Assembly (NCBI GenBank): GCA_934597255.1 | Contig: CAKTQV010000002.1 | Coordinates: forward strand, 62,001 to 126,000 | DNA length: 64,000 nucleotides | Source of the DNA: an uncultured Oscillospiraceae bacterium | GTDB taxonomy: Bacteria > Bacillota > Clostridia > Oscillospirales > Oscillospiraceae | Reading direction: 5' to 3' | Shown: positions 62,738 through 64,000 of the stretch, piece after piece | Layout of the letters: each line of letters starts with the position of its first letter | Numbering within the stretch: position 1 is the first letter of the stretch | Made by a program: the position numbers and the translations under genes | Notes under the pieces: model-generated | The model's input: only the letters and a program-made list of their open reading frames with translations | What the model was told of the DNA's origin: nothing | Databases searched by the model: none

Positions 62738-63286
62738 TTATGAAATACATTTTTTGAAAAAAATCTTCTTATCGAGACAGGTGAAATGCTCCGTTTTGAT
62801 CTCGCCGGTCGGCTCCCAGAGCTTGCCGCGCTCGGTGTGGTGATAGACAAAGCCGCATTTTTCCTGCACCCGCCGGGATTTTTCGTTGCCGTCGAAATAG
62901 CCGCACCATACGCGCGGCGCGCCGAGCGTCCCAAAGCAGCGCTTCAGCAGACAGCGGACGGCCTCCGGCACGAGTCCGCGTCCCCAGAACTCCCGGGCGA
63001 TCCAATAGCCGAGCTCCAGCTCATCCTCCCGTGCGCCGTCGGCACGGCTGCGGAAGGCGCCGATGCTCCCGACGGGACGGCCTGTCTCTTTCAGCACGAG
63101 CGCATAGGTCTCCGGCGGCGCAAGGACCGTTTCGATGATGTGCCGGCTGTCCTCCACGCTTGTGTGCGGCGCCCAGCCGGCGGCCGGACCAACGGCCGGG
63201 TCTCTGGCGTATTTATAAAGATCCTCCGCGTCCTCCGTGCGCCAGGGGCGCAAAAGGAGGCGCGCGGTCTCCAGCTTGATCTCCAT
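62738..63286 (-). CDS. GNAT family N-acetyltransferase (RimJ/RimL-like)
   Basis: A 182-residue acetyltransferase. ETARLLLRPWRTEDAEDLYKYARDPAVG at the N-terminus, LELGYWIAREFWGRGLVPEAVRCLLKRCF with the acetyl-CoA loop, and GYFDGNEKSRRVQEKCGFVYHHTERG. The frame opens at 63406, but the ATG at 63286 after GGGAGAAGC gives the family start. Acceptor unknown. It is 26 bases upstream of the DMT transporter gene. Confidence 0.9.
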   Translation of the reverse strand: MEIKLETARLLLRPWRTEDAEDLYKYARDPAVGPAAGWAPHTSVEDSRHIIETVLAPPETYALVLKETGRPVGSIGAFRSRADGAREDELELGYWIAREFWGRGLVPEAVRCLLKRCFGTLGAPRVWCGYFDGNEKSRRVQEKCGFVYHHTERGKLWEPTGEIKTEHFTCLDKKIFFKKCIS

Positions 63287-63385
63287 AAAGCTTCTCCCTG
63301 GAATTTTTGACGTACTTATCATATATATCATAGATACCGCCGGAAATCCAGCCTTTTTCCGAGCCGGACGGGGAAAATCCCTGTA

Positions 63386-63430
63386 AAAAGAAATCCCGCA
63401 GACCAACCGACAGGAAGGTCTGCGGGATTT
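63386..63430 (-). terminator. terminator after the flavodoxin-like reductase gene
   Basis: A 14-bp stem (63391-63404 with 63417-63430) followed on the minus strand by TTTCTTTTT. Confidence 0.85.
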
Positions 63431-63443
63431 GCGAAGGCGGATG

Positions 63444-63986
63444 TTATCCGATGGCGCGGCCCATGGCGCGGGCGGTCTCCAGCGCGGGATGGCCCTGGAT
63501 CGTTCCGGGCTCCGTCACACCGCCGGCGAAAACCGTCCCGGCAAGGCGGCAGCGCTCAAAGCATTCGATCCAGCCGCCAAGTCCGTGAACGGCGCGCTCA
63601 TCCACGCCCTCGGCGTCCTCCGCGGCAGCGGAGAGAAAATAAATGTCCCGGAAGGCATAGTCGCTGGCGTAAAGGCAGTTGACGCGGTCAAGCAGCGTTT
63701 TGAGCTGGCCGCTCATTTCGTAATAATAGATCGGCGTGGCGAAAACGATGACCTCGGCGGCCTCCATTTTCCGCGCGATCGCGTTGGCGTCGTCATCAAT
63801 GACGCAGCGGCCGAGCTGCTGGCAGGCAAGGCAGCCGCGGCAGAAGGCAAGCTGCTTTCCGGCAAGCGATAGCAGCTCAACCTCGTTGCCGGCTTCGGCG
63901 GCGCCGTCGGCGAATGCCTCGGCCAGCGCTTCGGAATTGCTGCCTTTGCGCAGACTGCTGCTGATGATGAGTACCTTTCTTGACAT
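63444..63986 (-). CDS. flavodoxin-like NAD(P)H-dependent FMN reductase
   Basis: A 180-residue protein of the NADPH-dependent FMN reductase/iron-sulfur flavoprotein-like group. The FMN phosphate loop is SSSLRKGSNSEALAEAF, followed by ATPIYYYEMSGQLKTLLDRVN. A Cys cluster, FCRGCLACQQLGRC, is present as in iron-sulfur flavoproteins. It is complete, starting at 63986 with AGGAGG upstream, and ends before its own terminator. The electron acceptor is not known. Confidence 0.9.
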   Translation of the reverse strand: MSRKVLIISSSLRKGSNSEALAEAFADGAAEAGNEVELLSLAGKQLAFCRGCLACQQLGRCVIDDDANAIARKMEAAEVIVFATPIYYYEMSGQLKTLLDRVNCLYASDYAFRDIYFLSAAAEDAEGVDERAVHGLGGWIECFERCRLAGTVFAGGVTEPGTIQGHPALETARAMGRAIG

Positions 63987-64000
63987 GGAACGAGCCTCCT

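Overview
This 64 kb window is a stretch of chromosome from a GC-rich, Gram-positive, spore-forming Clostridia. An Oscillospiraceae-like gut bacterium is the best guess. That is inferred from an IspH-ribosomal protein S1 fusion, the ScpA/ScpB-DUF2953-YtfJ-DacF gene order, PdaB- and GerW-type sporulation genes, LPXTG surface proteins and GTG/TTG starts in tightly overlapping operons. No rRNA, tRNA, CRISPR array or prophage was recognised.

Layout. (1) 1-27.4 kb is housekeeping, almost all on the + strand: radical SAM pair, rplS, two tandem signal peptidases, rbgA-rnhB-yraN-thrC, a DUF1540 gene and a phosphoesterase, tig-clpP-clpX-lon-engB, an M50 protease, scpA-scpB-DUF2953-ytfJ-dacF-rluB, an RpiR regulator, a BaiN-like flavoprotein, cmk-plsC-ispH/rpsA, then recG (-) and mobA (+). 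(2) 27.4-30.7 kb, minus strand: a P1B-type ATPase with a non-canonical metal motif plus a DUF6110 partner, and a PdaB-like deacetylase. (3) 30.8-43.2 kb: a sortase-assembled pilus operon with a coiled-coil protein, a signal peptidase, a 2367-residue von Willebrand-type adhesin, the major pilin, a pilin-type sortase, a minor pilin and a second sortase. (4) 43.2-44.5 kb: an IS3-family insertion sequence lying between the two arms of what looks like the pilus operon terminator. (5) 44.5-60.1 kb: an accessory metabolic island with a SnoaL-like protein, two paralogous beta-helix proteins, a LysR regulator, a complete Dpp/Opp-type importer, a stand-alone 5'-nucleotidase C-terminal domain protein, a fumarate-reductase-like flavoprotein and an old-yellow-enzyme/FeS/FAD reductase. 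(6) 60.1-64 kb, minus strand: an ABC-F protein with a naturally degenerate second ATPase site, a DMT transporter, a GNAT acetyltransferase and a flavodoxin-like reductase.

The most interesting part is the accessory island at 44.5-60.1 kb. Two 23-bp dyads of the same geometry (AAATA-N13-TATTT, with ATAC/ATAT-N11-GTAT inside) lie about 75-80 bp upstream of its two divergently separated operons. They are plausible boxes for the LysR protein encoded between those operons. The island looks like an uptake-plus-reduction pathway for an unknown organic substrate, and the paralogous beta-helix proteins, which have no visible signal peptide, are its unexplained component. Other strong leads are a perfect Shine-Dalgarno and a promoter-like element placed exactly to make free S1 from the ispH-rpsA fusion, the IS-split terminator, the natural Walker A K-to-I and Walker B E-to-Q changes in the ABC-F protein, and a leaderless mobA transcript.
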